Positions 59,601-62,119 of a stretch of DNA of 64,000 bases are shown piece by piece. Origin of the DNA: Serripes groenlandicus (Eukaryota > Mollusca > Bivalvia > Cardiida > Cardiidae); assembly GCA_031761405.1 (NCBI GenBank), contig JASEVX010000033.1, forward strand, positions 304,522 to 368,521, read 5' to 3'. The position numbers were made by a program, and so were the translations under genes. Position 1 is the first letter of the stretch. Each line of letters begins with the position of its first letter. A model generated the notes under the pieces. It ran no database searches and had not been told where the DNA came from. It was given only the letters and a program-made list of their open reading frames with translations.

Positions 59601-61067
59601 GTTAGTTCCCTGAGTATTTGAGTTCTGCATCGGGTCTGGTGATTTGATGCGCTCCTGTGATAACCTTCGCACTTTTGAAATAGGTTGAGCTGACACAGGG
59701 GTCTGCGATCTTGACCGCATGGGTTCACCGGGCCCTTGTTTTTCAAAGGAAGCAAGGCGCGCTTGCACACCATCGTATTTTCTAAGCGTCATTTTTTCAA
59801 TTTCAGATTTATACCTACTTTGTCCATTAGGGGATGCATTACTATCCCCGCGTGGAGGCTTTTCGAATTGCTTCTTTCTGTGAGAAACTAGAATCCTAGG
59901 TTCACTCTTTTGCCTTATTTCTATTTCTGTCGAAGCAGGGGACCGAGTCAAGGCGAATGCAGCACCATAAGATTGGTTGCCTGCCTGATTGGCACTGATA
60001 TTAGGCGTAGCAGCCCTCTCTTTTGTATCTTCAATTTTTACAATGAACGTCCGAGAAGGGGAGCTCTGGTTTTGATTGTTTTGCTCTGTTTGAGAATTAT
60101 TATAGGCAGTTCTGAGTTGATGTTCTGAATGAAATACATTTGACCTTGGATCAATACTGTCAACACTCGCAGACATTTTTGGATTCCTAGCCATAGTAGA
60201 TTCATTAATGACAGGTACATACTGGCGTGAGGGACCTGCGTAACTTTCACGTTTATTCACCACAGTTTCGGGAGTAGCTGTTCTATATTCGTGACTATAT
60301 GGGCTATTAGTTTCACTTGTCCGACGAGTCGGAGATGTCCATATCTTAACACCTGAGTCGGGGAATGAATGTCTCACAGAACTCCCGGGACCATGATGCG
60401 ACGGAGATTTACTCTCAATATCATGTGACAGGGTCTCCTGGGAGCGAAATCTTTCTGCAGATTTGTGATCAGGAGTACCGCTGTGTCGATATTCAATAGG
60501 TACATTTCTAGACCGAGCAGTTTTAGTTATATTTTCCTGGGAGTCTGTTGGCTGTAAGACACTTTCCCGTGATCGCCGAATAATGACAGACTTTGATAAA
60601 TTCTCCGCACTGTTCACTTTAGATTCCTTTTTCGGGTAGTACAACCCGAACGAGTAAGTTTTCGACACATTAGGATTAACGTTTTCTTGTGCAGCTCGTG
60701 CTTCAAACTCCCGCTTTCTATCGAGAAACACAGCTTTATTCATGTTGTCTTCAGAGGGAGGCTCTCGATAAATACTAAGACCAGATGTGTATGACGAAGA
60801 TGTGGTTAAAGTCCGCCTGGGAGCTTCTCTGTCAAATCGGGCAAAATTGTCAATGCCCTCTGCAAAACGACTATCTAGGGAACTAGTTGATAATACTTTT
60901 CTATCTCTATCTCTACTTGGAGTTGATAAATAGGGCGTGTTTTCCATTGAGGATAGATAGGAATGCTGGGAACCGTTCAACCCTCGACTTCCGAGCGTCG
61001 AGGGAGGACCATCCTGAATGGAGGAGCCATAGTCGGAATCGTAAGATGAGGTCGAGTTCTGGTATGC
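27419..61067 (-). CDS. ARHGAP21: Rho GTPase-activating protein, ARHGAP21/23 (PAC-1) family; 15 exons, 5' end outside window
   Basis: Fifteen exons on the minus strand join in phase into about 1,928 codons ending in TAG at 27419-27421. Exon order in window-relative residues: a long Ser/Arg-rich disordered region (about 1-690), a basic linker with KHKSMRKLKDFFGEK, a PH domain (about 740-845, with SWRSFWAVLRAHALFLLKEK and EYLFQADDHEEMISWIEAI), a RhoGAP domain (about 955-1142) and a 750-residue disordered tail with a charged coiled coil (about 1333-1400). The RhoGAP arginine finger is present in GVYRIPG, as are LLKAFFRELPEPL and NLAIVFGPSLIR. Family members stimulate GTP hydrolysis by Cdc42/RhoA at cell junctions and Golgi, and C. 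elegans PAC-1 acts in contact-dependent polarity. The PDZ domain normally at the N terminus is not in the window; the first exon seen begins in phase 0 behind a good acceptor, so the gene continues to the right. The order PH-RhoGAP and the motif RRTSYLMATAKDR separate it from other RhoGAP families. Introns are filled with TTAA elements. Confidence 0.93.
29798..30017 (-). mobile_element. TTAA element, older subfamily
   Basis: TTAATCCTTTCCTAGACACA to GCAAGTGGGAAAGGGTTAA. Hairpin AAAATGCTCATTATGAGCAG is intact but shorter. Confidence 0.8.
30090..30307 (-). mobile_element. TTAA element, old, ending 14 bp from the exon 14 donor
   Basis: TTACCCAGATCTGCAACAGA at the left and CTGCTGCAGATTTGTTGCAT, GTGGAAAAGAGGTAAA at the right. 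The left terminus is truncated. Confidence 0.6.
30322..30439 (-). CDS. ARHGAP21: RhoGAP gene, exon 14
   Basis: The acceptor is ttgttacag|gatgaa and the donor ttag|gttggt. Phase 0 in, one base out. It encodes DEWFFGSWDMDNYIPTEEDV and a Thr/Ser-rich stretch; the DEWFF start follows the RhoGAP domain directly, as in family members. Confidence 0.9.
30530..30750 (-). mobile_element. SINE tail fragment, degenerate
   Basis: GCTTTCATCAATTTGTCAGT and TATATCTAGGCATTTCTTGG resemble the SINE tail block. The head is absent. Confidence 0.4.
30750..31178. repeat. 56-bp minisatellite, about 7 units, in the intron
   Basis: GGAAAGGTCTCTTTAACTAC recurs every 55-57 bp with ACCACCTGGCCGGTCTGACC and AAGCAGTACAAGGCTA. 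It probably grew from the SINE fragment to its left, which holds ACCACCGGTCCGGTCTGACC. Confidence 0.9.
31411..31612 (+). mobile_element. old TTAA element
   Basis: AGGCTTGATGCACCAACAAG, CAGATGACTTTTGAAAACAC to CATCTGCTGCAGGTTTGTTG, GTGGAAAAAGGTTTAA. Confidence 0.6.
31808..31933 (-). CDS. ARHGAP21: RhoGAP gene, exon 13 (end of RhoGAP domain)
   Basis: The acceptor is attttccag|atggaa and the donor ttacat|gtaagt; 126 bp, phase 0 at both ends. It encodes MEAKNLAIVFGPSLIRKGDD and NMLSMVTDMSDHCKIIESIV, including the conserved Asn that contacts the GTPase. Old TTAA elements lie about 24 bp away on both sides. Confidence 0.94.
31958..32170 (+). mobile_element. old TTAA element next to exon 13 acceptor
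   Basis: TTTAACACTCTCCAACTTGT to TATATGTGGGAAAAGTTAA. Hairpin GAAATTGCTCAAAACATAGC is imperfect. Confidence 0.75.
32218..32444 (-). mobile_element. TTAA element, young subfamily
   Basis: TTAACCCTTTCCCATACGAC to TATATGAGGGAAAGGGTTCA. The right TTAA is mutated to TTCA. Confidence 0.9.
32860..33115. repeat. dispersed repeat, unclassified
   Basis: AAGGGGCCATAACTCATTTA and CCAACGGACCGACAAG recall repeats of the window's last kilobase. The frame at 32912 spans this repeat and then exon 12. Confidence 0.4.
33134..33297 (-). CDS. ARHGAP21: RhoGAP gene, exon 12
   Basis: The acceptor is attaaacag|atctgt and the donor acaga|gtaagt. The exon completes an Asp codon, then encodes LYQPFIDANR, KLKKRIHELPEHHFETFKHL and AKHLNKVAQYGDVNR, the middle helices of the RhoGAP domain. 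Confidence 0.93.
33310..33897. other. intron sequence with G-run, nothing recognised
   Basis: Contains a run of about 14 G near 33630 and two partial copies of GGCGGATTTAGCGGGTGCC/GGCAGATTAACCGGGGTGCC. No coding feature. Confidence 0.4.
33898..34127 (+). mobile_element. TTAA element, intermediate subfamily
   Basis: TTAAACCCTTTCCCACCTGC to GTATGTGGAAAAGGGTTAA. Hairpin GAAATTGCTCAT/ATGAGCAATTTC is perfect. Confidence 0.85.
34259..34475 (+). mobile_element. TTAA element, intermediate subfamily
   Basis: CTTAACCCTTTCCCACCTGT to GTATGTGGGAAAGGGTTAA. The right-arm CTGCAG is deleted. Confidence 0.85.
34585..34933 (-). mobile_element. two fused old TTAA-element fragments
   Basis: Hairpins GAAATTGCTCATGAGCAATT (34709) and GAAATTGGTCATCATGAGCA (34837) show two copies in one stretch. 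TTTGAATGCGTCTGAAGGGG marks the right end. Confidence 0.6.
34930..35161 (+). mobile_element. TTAA element, young, 25 bp from exon 11 donor
   Basis: GAGTTCCCTTTCCCTCATAT to GTATGAGGGAAAGGGTTAA. The left TTAA is lost. Confidence 0.9.
35187..35421 (-). CDS. ARHGAP21: RhoGAP gene, exon 11 (catalytic arginine finger)
   Basis: The acceptor is atatttcag|tttttac and the donor gatg|gtatga; phase 0 in, one base out. It encodes FLPLIVDLCTQIIEAKGLEM followed by IGVYRIPGNKA, with the catalytic Arg, and VISSLLKAFFRELPEPLIPD. These are the most diagnostic RhoGAP motifs, and all key residues are intact. GC content is clearly above that of the surroundings. Confidence 0.96.
35460..35684 (+). mobile_element. 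TTAA element, young, near exon 11 acceptor
   Basis: TTTAAACCTCATACAGACGC to ATATGAGGGAAAGGGTTAA. The left CCCTTTCCC is shortened by a deletion. Confidence 0.85.
35681..36062 (-). mobile_element. old TTAA element split by a nested copy
   Basis: Left part TTAACTCTTTCCAACAAAAA to GCAGCCAACTT (35721). The right part 35920-36062 has AAGCATTAAGGAAAATATGT, a hairpin around GCTCATTATGAGC and AAAAGGGTTAA. Confidence 0.8.
35722..35919 (+). mobile_element. TTAA element, nested
   Basis: TTAACCCTTTCCCACATATA to GTATGTGGGAATGGGTTAA. The hairpin's left half is deleted. Confidence 0.85.
36090..36314 (-). mobile_element. old TTAA element, right end 9 bp from exon 10 donor
   Basis: CAAAAACATAAAACATAAAA, CTGCAGCAGATGAC at the left; GCATGTAGGAAAGGGTTAA at the right end (36296-36314). 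Confidence 0.7.
36324..36478 (-). CDS. ARHGAP21: RhoGAP gene, exon 10 (linker and start of RhoGAP domain)
   Basis: The acceptor is ttctatag|atgaca and the donor gag|gtaaat. Two bases complete an Asp codon, then the exon reads GKPKSWKGKIGKSFRKLGSS and ends GTFGVSIEDCTPSPHNE, matching the first helix of the RhoGAP fold. A degenerate TTAA element ends only nine bases into the downstream intron. Confidence 0.9.
36826..36982 (+). mobile_element. TTAA element, left part, truncated by a SINE
   Basis: TTGAATACTTTCCCACGTAT, GATGCCTCTGCAGCAGACAA and the hairpin region are present; the right arm is missing. Confidence 0.65.
36983..37190 (+). mobile_element. 5'-truncated SINE
   Basis: Starts at the B box (AGTTCGAATCCCAGCTTGGC) and shares AACATTCTTTCCGACGTTTG and GTCTATGTGGAAAAGCAGCT with the SINE at 274-562. 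Confidence 0.7.
37192..38275 (+). mobile_element. modular GGGCCATGATGGCCC-family element (variant start)
   Basis: The start is degenerate (CAAGAGGCCCAAGAGAGCCA, GTATCGCTCC). About four modules of 160-180 bp follow, each with TGGCGGCCATATTTTT, ATCAACATGGCTTGAAGGAA, TCACCCAAGGAACATTTCTA and GAGAAGAAGATTTTTTAAGT. It ends in GACGGACAGACAGACGGACA. Confidence 0.75.
38318..38507 (-). CDS. ARHGAP21: RhoGAP gene, exon 9 (PH-RhoGAP linker)
   Basis: The acceptor is cgtttcag|acacga; the donor aaag|gttagc is weak. Phase 0 in, one base out. It encodes a basic linker starting TRGITSAELIIRKSQEMDES and ending HSPNLKRRKTTSDK. Confidence 0.85.
38551..38690. mobile_element. old TTAA element, degenerate
   Basis: ATTAACCCGTTCAATTATTG and TCTCCTTTTGCCACAATTCT, then GTGTCTTTATAGGAGAAAGG. 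Confidence 0.5.
38830..38905 (+). mobile_element. SINE tail fragment
   Basis: GATATAACTGAAAAATTGTT, GAAAGCCACATAAATACC match the 3' end of the SINE at 49546-49768. Confidence 0.5.
39049..39252 (-). CDS. ARHGAP21: RhoGAP gene, exon 8 (C-terminal half of PH domain)
   Basis: The acceptor is catttcag|caacca and the donor gaagat|gtatgt; 204 bp, phase 0 at both ends. It encodes QPNLFSYEEQPISVKSCIVD and continues through KKNVFRMKTYNGSEYLFQAD to a helix containing the PH-invariant Trp (EEMISWIEAIKSN). The upstream intron of nearly 9 kb (39253-48114) is almost entirely repeats. Confidence 0.94.
39305..39653. mobile_element. old TTAA element split right behind its terminus
   Basis: The outer left end is TTAAACCTTTCCCAC (39305-39319). 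After the nested copy the outer element resumes with AGACGCATTTTGACGTATAA and ends TGTTGGAAAGGGGGAGTTAA. Confidence 0.75.
39320..39550 (+). mobile_element. TTAA element, young subfamily, nested
   Basis: TTAACCCTTTCCCTCATATA to GTATGAGGGAAAGGGTTAA. Hairpin GAAATTGCACAAAACGTGC is perfect. Confidence 0.92.
39650..39854 (-). mobile_element. TTAA element, young, right end replaced
   Basis: TTAACCCTTTCCCTCATACG to CGTCTGCTGCAAAGGGGGAG, TTAA. The usual left arm (GCGTCAGAAAGCGTC) is missing and the end duplicates the preceding flank AAAGGGGGAGTTAA. Confidence 0.85.
39962..41372 (+). mobile_element. modular GGGCCATGATGGCCC-family element, long copy
   Basis: It begins ACAAGAGGGCCATGATGGCC and GAATCGCTCACCTG. 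About seven modules of 160-180 bp follow (GCCCCGCCCCCTGGCGGCCA, CAACATGGCTTGAAGGAATC, GGGTCACCCAAGGAACATTT, AGATTTTTTAAGTTT). Two GTTGCCATGGAAACCAGAAT blocks are interspersed. The end is CACCTTGAGCACTTCGTGCA, GGTGAGCTAAAAA. Non-coding. Confidence 0.85.
41690..41762. mobile_element. short hairpin, AACCCTATGTTGTGGGTACTC family
   Basis: ACTCAAAAGAATTGTCTCAA at the left and GAGTACCCACAACATAGGGT at the right; the left terminus is eroded. Confidence 0.55.
42430..42560 (-). mobile_element. SINE tail fragment
   Basis: GTTTTATTGGGTTTTTAAGC, TTTCAGTTATATCACGGCGA and TTACTTATTCATGATA are the tail and 3' body of the SINE at 54238-54478. Confidence 0.6.
42600..42773 (+). mobile_element. old TTAA element
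   Basis: GACGACTTTTTGAAAACATT to CGTTGTCTGCTGCAGATTTG, GTGGCAAAGGGTTAA; left end and hairpin partly lost. Confidence 0.65.
42929..43345 (+). mobile_element. old TTAA element split by a nested copy
   Basis: The left part (TTTACCCTTTCCCATTAACA to GCAATTTTTCA) and right part (AATATTTTCAAAAGTCGTCT, GATGCATCTGCATGATAA) flank the young copy. The right remnant does not fully match the expected continuation. Confidence 0.55.
43033..43261 (+). mobile_element. TTAA element, young subfamily
   Basis: TTAACCCTTCCCACATATAG to GTATGAGGGAAACGGTTAA. Hairpin GAAATTGCTCAAAACGAGCA. Confidence 0.9.
43355..43503 (+). mobile_element. old TTAA element, left end lost
   Basis: AATGAGCCATCTCTCCTTTT to CGTCTGTTGCAGATTTGTGT, GTGGGAAAGGGTCTA. 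Confidence 0.6.
43738..43905 (-). mobile_element. SINE, degenerate
   Basis: TTTTATTGAGGTTTTACACC, TTCAGTTATATCACAGTGAC and GACCAGTACTAGACTAGGAA; the tRNA-like head is decayed (CCCGGTTCCAAATCC). Confidence 0.6.
43906..44135 (-). mobile_element. TTAA element, young subfamily, complete
   Basis: TTAACCCTTTCCCTCATACA to TATATGAGGGAAAGGGTTAA. Hairpin GAAATTGCACGTTTTGTGC. Confidence 0.93.
44390..44577 (+). mobile_element. old TTAA element
   Basis: TTTTGGCCAATCAACAGAAG, GGAAAACATTGAGGCAAAAG to GTGTAGGAAAGGGTTTAA. Confidence 0.5.
44643..44831 (+). mobile_element. old TTAA element, hairpin-deleted
   Basis: TTAACCCTTTCCCACATGCA to TATATGGGAAAGGGTTATAA. Confidence 0.75.
44848..45077 (+). mobile_element. 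TTAA element, young subfamily, complete
   Basis: TTAACCCTTTCCCTCATATA to ATATGAGGGAAAGGGTTAA. Hairpin GAAATTGCACAAAATGTGCA, one more compensated pair change. Confidence 0.93.
45138..45235. repeat. dispersed repeat related to the 107-bp minisatellite
   Basis: CAAGAGTGTTTGAAGGAACA, AATAAGTCAGTAAAAGGAAG and (GACA)n resemble one minisatellite unit at 19064-19935. Confidence 0.55.
45981..46211 (-). mobile_element. TTAA element, young/old mixed
   Basis: The young-type left end TTAACCCTTTCCCTCATACA is joined to an old-type right end GCAAATGCGTCGAAATGCGT, GGGAAAGGGTTAA. A recombinant or intermediate copy. Confidence 0.88.
46638..46859 (+). mobile_element. TTAA element, intermediate
   Basis: CATTTTCCCCACATATAGAC to ATATGTGGGAAAGGGTTAA. 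A solo end (CTATGTAAGGGAAAGGGTTT) and a half copy to about 46980 follow. Confidence 0.75.
47114..47339 (+). mobile_element. TTAA element, young subfamily
   Basis: TCAACCCTTTCCCTCATATA to GTATGAGGGAAAGGGTTAA. The left TTAA is mutated to TCAA. Confidence 0.9.
47460..47645 (+). mobile_element. old TTAA element
   Basis: TTTTCCCTTTTGAAGACGCA to GTCGTAAATGTGAAAGGGTT. Confidence 0.65.
47675..47903 (+). mobile_element. TTAA element, young subfamily, complete
   Basis: TTAACCCTTTCCCTCATATA to GTATGTGGGAAAGGGTTAA. Hairpin GAAATTGCTCAAAACGAGCA. Confidence 0.93.
47945..48096 (-). mobile_element. old TTAA element, half copy
   Basis: GAATAGAGATGAAACAAAAA, GAAATTGCTCTTCATGGGAA to ATTCAAAATGCATCGGATTG. It ends 19 bp from the exon 7 donor. 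Confidence 0.6.
48115..48204 (-). CDS. ARHGAP21: RhoGAP gene, exon 7 (PH domain)
   Basis: The acceptor is gaattgtag|aaagcc and the donor caat|gtaagt, phase 0 at both ends, 90 bp. It encodes KASDRSWRSFWAVLRAHALF followed by LLKEKRDPAN, the strand 2-3 region of a PH domain. A TTAA element starts at 48229, only about 24 bp beyond the acceptor, so the branch point should lie inside or beside it. Confidence 0.92.
48229..48433 (+). mobile_element. TTAA element, young, 24 bp from exon 7 acceptor
   Basis: TTAACCCTTTCCCTCATATA to GTATGAGGGAAAGGGTTAA, lacking CTCTGCAGCAGACGG in the left arm and half the hairpin. Confidence 0.9.
48484..48912 (-). mobile_element. old TTAA element split by a nested copy
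   Basis: Left part CCCCTTCCAACATACAACAA to AAAATATGGAAAA (48548). The right part (48777-48912) carries GTTGGAAACATTGGGGCAAA and GTATGTGGGAAGGGGTTT. Confidence 0.65.
48549..48776 (+). mobile_element. TTAA element, young, nested
   Basis: ACCATTTCCCTCATGTAGAC to ATATGAGGGAAAGGGTTAA; the left TTAA is gone. Confidence 0.88.
48987..49097 (-). CDS. ARHGAP21: RhoGAP gene, exon 6 (start of PH domain)
   Basis: The acceptor is ttttttgcag|acaccc and the donor aaag|gtaagg, phase 0 at both ends. It encodes TPKIVEAQEKRQEVASPIQH, then VTKEGNLGVKMDMVDGK, whose second half fits the first strand of a PH domain. The sequence is divergent from the KEGWLY type usual in vertebrate members. Confidence 0.9.
49242..49471 (-). 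mobile_element. TTAA element, young subfamily
   Basis: TTAACCCTTTCCCTCATACG to TATATGAGGGAAAGGGTTTA. Confidence 0.92.
49546..49768 (+). mobile_element. tRNA-derived SINE (different head type), full length
   Basis: Head TGGTCGAGTGGTTAGCATCG and GGATTCGATCCCCAGCC resembles a Ser/Leu-type tRNA. The body has CCTTGGGCAAGACACATTTT. The tail is AACTGAAATAATGTTGAAAG, CGGCATAAAACCCAAATAAA. Not a tRNA gene: no proper acceptor stem. Confidence 0.8.
50011..50074 (-). CDS. ARHGAP21: RhoGAP gene, exon 5
   Basis: This 64-bp exon has acceptor gtttcag|caccc and donor aaag|gtaggt. One base completes a Ser codon; the rest reads TPATLSKHKSMRKLKDFFGE plus Lys. This basic block precedes the PH domain in the family. 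A TTAA element begins 29 bp beyond the acceptor side of the exon. Confidence 0.92.
50103..50318 (+). mobile_element. TTAA element, young, 29 bp from exon 5
   Basis: TTAACCCTTTCCCTCATATA to GTATGAGTGAAAGGGTTCA. The hairpin's left stem is deleted. Confidence 0.9.
50325..50710 (+). mobile_element. old TTAA element split by a CGAGGGCTTGG element
   Basis: AGAAGACTTTTGAAAATCTT to ATAAAGATTATTT on the left; CGTCTGCTGCAGATTTGTTG, TAGGGAAAAGGGG on the right. Confidence 0.65.
50411..50640. mobile_element. CGAGGGCTTGG TIR element, copy 2
   Basis: CGAGGGCTTAGTGTGAAACG and CGTTTCACGCCAAGCCCTCG. It contains an extra palindrome GGTGCCATGGCACC in the middle compared with the copy at 26390. Confidence 0.85.
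50808..50958 (+). mobile_element. old TTAA element
   Basis: CACCCTCTGCTGCAGACAAC to GTTGTCGGCTGCAGATTTGT, GTTGGAGTTGGGGGTTTA. Confidence 0.6.
51180..51272 (+). mobile_element. SINE tail fragment
   Basis: TACTCGGGAAACGCAGTGAT, GTAACTGAAAAATTGTTAAA, GTGGCGCAAAACACCAAAC. Confidence 0.55.
51495..51618 (-). CDS. ARHGAP21: RhoGAP gene, exon 4 (RRTSYLMATAKDR motif)
   Basis: The exon encodes SAEDIETKLHRRTSYLMATA followed by a Pro-rich stretch, a motif I recognise as conserved just upstream of the PH domain in ARHGAP21/23. The donor is ctag|gtatgc, leaving two bases. Three in-frame acceptors lie within nine bases (after ttttag, tttcag and cagcag; exon starts 51618, 51612 or 51609), so two or three residues may vary by alternative splicing. 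Confidence 0.88.
51704..51933 (+). mobile_element. TTAA element, young subfamily, complete
   Basis: TTAACCCTTTCCCTCATATA to GTATGAGGGAAAGGGTTAA; 230 bp, close to the consensus. Confidence 0.94.
52015..52228 (+). mobile_element. old TTAA element
   Basis: ACCCCCCTTGCAGAACAAAT, GCAGACGACTTTTGAAAGCA to CTGCTGCAAAATTGTTTAAT, GTGGGAAAAGGTTAA. Confidence 0.7.
52457..52654 (+). mobile_element. TTAA element, young, internally shortened
   Basis: TTAACCCTTTCCCTCATATA to GTATGAGGGAAAGGGTTAA. It lacks the segment GGTTATCCATTCAATTATGG. Confidence 0.92.
52651..52840 (+). mobile_element. old TTAA element abutting the previous copy
   Basis: TTAACCCTTTCCAGCGCGCA to GTATGTGGGAAAAGGGTTAA; one TTAA (52651-52654) serves both. 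Confidence 0.82.
52935..53051 (-). CDS. ARHGAP21: RhoGAP gene, exon 3
   Basis: The acceptor is atgtttcag|ctgttt and the donor gaga|gtaagt. The 117-bp exon starts with two bases and leaves one. It encodes a Ser/Thr-rich stretch containing SITITTSSGSPTTV and ends with SVRLRSKPE. Confidence 0.88.
53690..53882 (-). mobile_element. old TTAA element
   Basis: GCCCTTTCCCTCATACAACA to CTGTATGAGGAAAAGCGGGT, TAA; the right-arm block is lost. Confidence 0.7.
54238..54478 (-). mobile_element. tRNA-derived SINE with (TTTA)n end
   Basis: (TTTA)5 at 54240, TTTCAGTTATATCACGGCGA, GGGGATCGAACCCGGGACAC (B box, reverse) and CTAAACCATTCGACCAC (A box, reverse). Same family as 49546-49768, opposite strand. Confidence 0.82.
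54624..54853 (-). mobile_element. TTAA element, young subfamily, complete
   Basis: TTAACCCTTTCCCTCATACG to TATATGAGGGAAAGGGTTAA; hairpin loop mutated (GCACGTTCTGTGC). Confidence 0.93.
55060..55283 (+). mobile_element. TTAA element, intermediate
   Basis: ATGCCTTTCCAACATATAGC to GTATGTTGGGAAGGGTTAA. Confidence 0.78.
55620..55745. mobile_element. old TTAA element, partial
   Basis: TTAACCCATTCACACATGTA, CTGCAGCAGACG, hairpin GAAATTGCTCATCAAGAGCA; the right half is missing. Confidence 0.6.
55808..56023 (-). mobile_element. old TTAA element next to exon 2
   Basis: TTAACCCTTTCCCGTAATTA to TGCAAATTGGAAAAGGTTTA, with AAATGCATCAAAATACATTT. Confidence 0.7.
56076..56207 (-). CDS. ARHGAP21: RhoGAP gene, exon 2
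   Basis: The acceptor is ttttatag|acttgc. The first two bases complete a Tyr codon with the last base of the preceding exon, giving NAPYSR-YLPDTGYDNETPG. The donor is uncertain: ATGG|GTCAGG (end 56076) and AGGG|GTACTT (end 56058, six more residues) both leave one base and keep the frame. Neither is a strong site. The product is low-complexity linker between the N-terminal region and the PH domain. Confidence 0.78.
56375..56787 (-). mobile_element. long tRNA-derived SINE or two merged SINEs
   Basis: Tail CAGTTATATCACGGCGTTTC at the left, body GGAAGACGAATGATGCATGT, head GATTCAAACTCACAACCCTT and CTACCGACTGAGCTACCGGG (reverse) at the right. Over 400 bp, so probably one SINE inserted next to a second tail. 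Confidence 0.72.
56945..57018. mobile_element. short hairpin, AACCCTATGTTGTGGGTACTC family
   Basis: AAACCCTATGTTGTAGGTAC and GTACTACAACATAGGGTTT enclose AAAAGAATCAACTGGACGAG and a matching ACAATTCTTC. Confidence 0.75.
57305..57509 (-). mobile_element. TTAA element, young, left end truncated
   Basis: Starts AACGACTTTGAACATATTTT without the CCCTTTCCC terminus; ends TATATGAGGGAAAGGGTTAA. Confidence 0.85.
57545..57757 (-). mobile_element. old TTAA element
   Basis: CATACCCTTTCCCGTATACG to GTAGGTGAGAAAAGGTTAA. Confidence 0.68.
58112..58350 (-). mobile_element. SINE, degenerate
   Basis: TAATGCCTTTTTCAACAGTA, TTTCAGTTATATTATCATGG, GTTTCCTGGCCCTTCTCGTA and a decayed B box (GGGATTCAAACTTGGGAC). Confidence 0.65.
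58655..58823 (+). mobile_element. old TTAA element, left arm shortened
   Basis: CCTTTTACAGACGCTTTCTG to CTGCTGCAGATTTGCTGTAT, GTGGAAAAGGGTTAA. Confidence 0.65.
59157..59245. mobile_element. short hairpin, AACCCTATGTTGTGGGTACTC family
   Basis: CCCAATCCTATGTTGTTGGT and GAATACCCACAACAGAAGAG; more degraded than the copy at 56945. Confidence 0.5.
59354..61067 (-). CDS. ARHGAP21: RhoGAP gene, exon 1 of those visible (disordered N-terminal region)
   Basis: The acceptor is ttttcag|gcatac and the donor agat|gtaagt, a perfect consensus. The exon is 1,714 bp, enters in phase 0 and leaves one base. It starts with AYQNSTSSYDSDYGSS and ends with RKASFLSAVNAPYSR. The composition is rich in Ser, Arg, Pro, Gln and Asn, with many RxxS sites that could be phosphorylated. 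A reading frame that runs on to 59067 past the donor is intronic and should not be used. The preceding exon, expected to hold PDZ sequence, was not found between 61068 and 64000. Confidence 0.9.
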
Positions 61068-61129
61068 CTGAAAAGAGAATGAAGACTTTATTGAAAAGCT
61101 CTATAAGATCTCTAGGCCAGGTGCTTATT

Positions 61130-61935
61130 TAAGCCTTTCCCACATACAACAAATCTGCAACAGATGACTTTGAAAACTTCTAGGCAAAAATATGGAAAAT
61201 CTCTATAAATGCAGGTATAACTAGAATTGTTTTTGAAAAAACAGATGTCTCCCCCTCAAATATCTGTCAAAATCTCTCAAAACATTCCAACCTATAAAGC
61301 AGACAATGGGTTCTGCACATCACCTTGATGAGGTGAACATCTTACACAAGTTTCATGAAAATCCTTCAAGCCGTTTTGGAGATATGGAGCGGACACGAAA
61401 AACAGGCTCAAACCTTTGACCTTCAAGCCTGACCTTGACCTTGAACCGGTATGGTCGGAACATGGGTTCTGCACATCGCCTTCGTGAGGTGAACATCTGA
61501 CACAAGTTTCATGAAAATTCTTCAAGCCGTTTTGGAGATATGGAGCGGACACGAAATTAAGGCTCAATCCTTTGACCTTCAAGTCTGACCTTGACATTGA
61601 ACCTGTATGGTCGGGACATGGGTTCTGCACATCGCCTTCATGAGGTGAACATCTGACACAAGTTTTATGAAAATCCTTCAAGCCGTCTTGGAGATATGGA
61701 GCGGACACGATTTCGGACAGACGGACAGACAGACAGACAGACAGACGCCCAGGACAAAAACAATATATCTCCCCTGTATACAGGGGGAGACATAATTACT
61801 GAAAAAAGATGAAAACATTATTGTGTCAAAAAGGAGAAATTGCTCGCTTTCAGCAATATCTCCTTTTGTCACATTGTTTTCAATAGTCGTCTGCTGCACA
61901 GGCTTCGGAAGGTGTATATATGTAGTAAAGGGTTA
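61130..61935 (-). mobile_element. old TTAA element split by a TGTCTCCCCC element
   Basis: AGCCTTTCCCACATACAACA to GTTTTTGAAAAAAC on the left; GATGAAAACATTATTGTGTC to ATGTAGTAAAGGGTTAA on the right. Confidence 0.7.
61243..61795. mobile_element. TGTCTCCCCC element with three 156-bp internal repeats
   Basis: GATGTCTCCCCCT at the left and AGGGGGAGACAT at the right. Inside, GGGTTCTGCACATCGCCTTC recurs at 61308, 61464 and 61620, with GAACATCTGACACAAGTTTC and GCCGTTTTGGAGATATGGAG, then (GACA)n. The 138-residue antisense frame is a repeat translation. Confidence 0.8.
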
Positions 61936-61954
61936 ATAAACTTAAAACCTTAGT

Positions 61955-62032
61955 TGACCTCCTAACCCTATAGTGTGGGTCCTCTAAACATGAGATCGTT
62001 CTTTTAAGTACTCACATAATAGGGTTTAATTT
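61955..62032. mobile_element. short hairpin, AACCCTATGTTGTGGGTACTC family
   Basis: CCTAACCCTATAGTGTGGGT and AGTACTCACATAATAGGGTT; the arms have a few compensating and non-compensating changes. Confidence 0.6.
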
Positions 62033-62119
62033 AAAAATAAGAAAGATATCAGAGGACTAAGAGTAAGAACTAATTTTGAGATAGCTATGAAAACATGGTG
62101 AGAAATTGCTCATATTGCT

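Noticed and set aside
61292..61708. 138-residue Cys-containing repeat protein
   Set aside because: It translates three 156-bp tandem repeats inside a non-coding element on the antisense strand.
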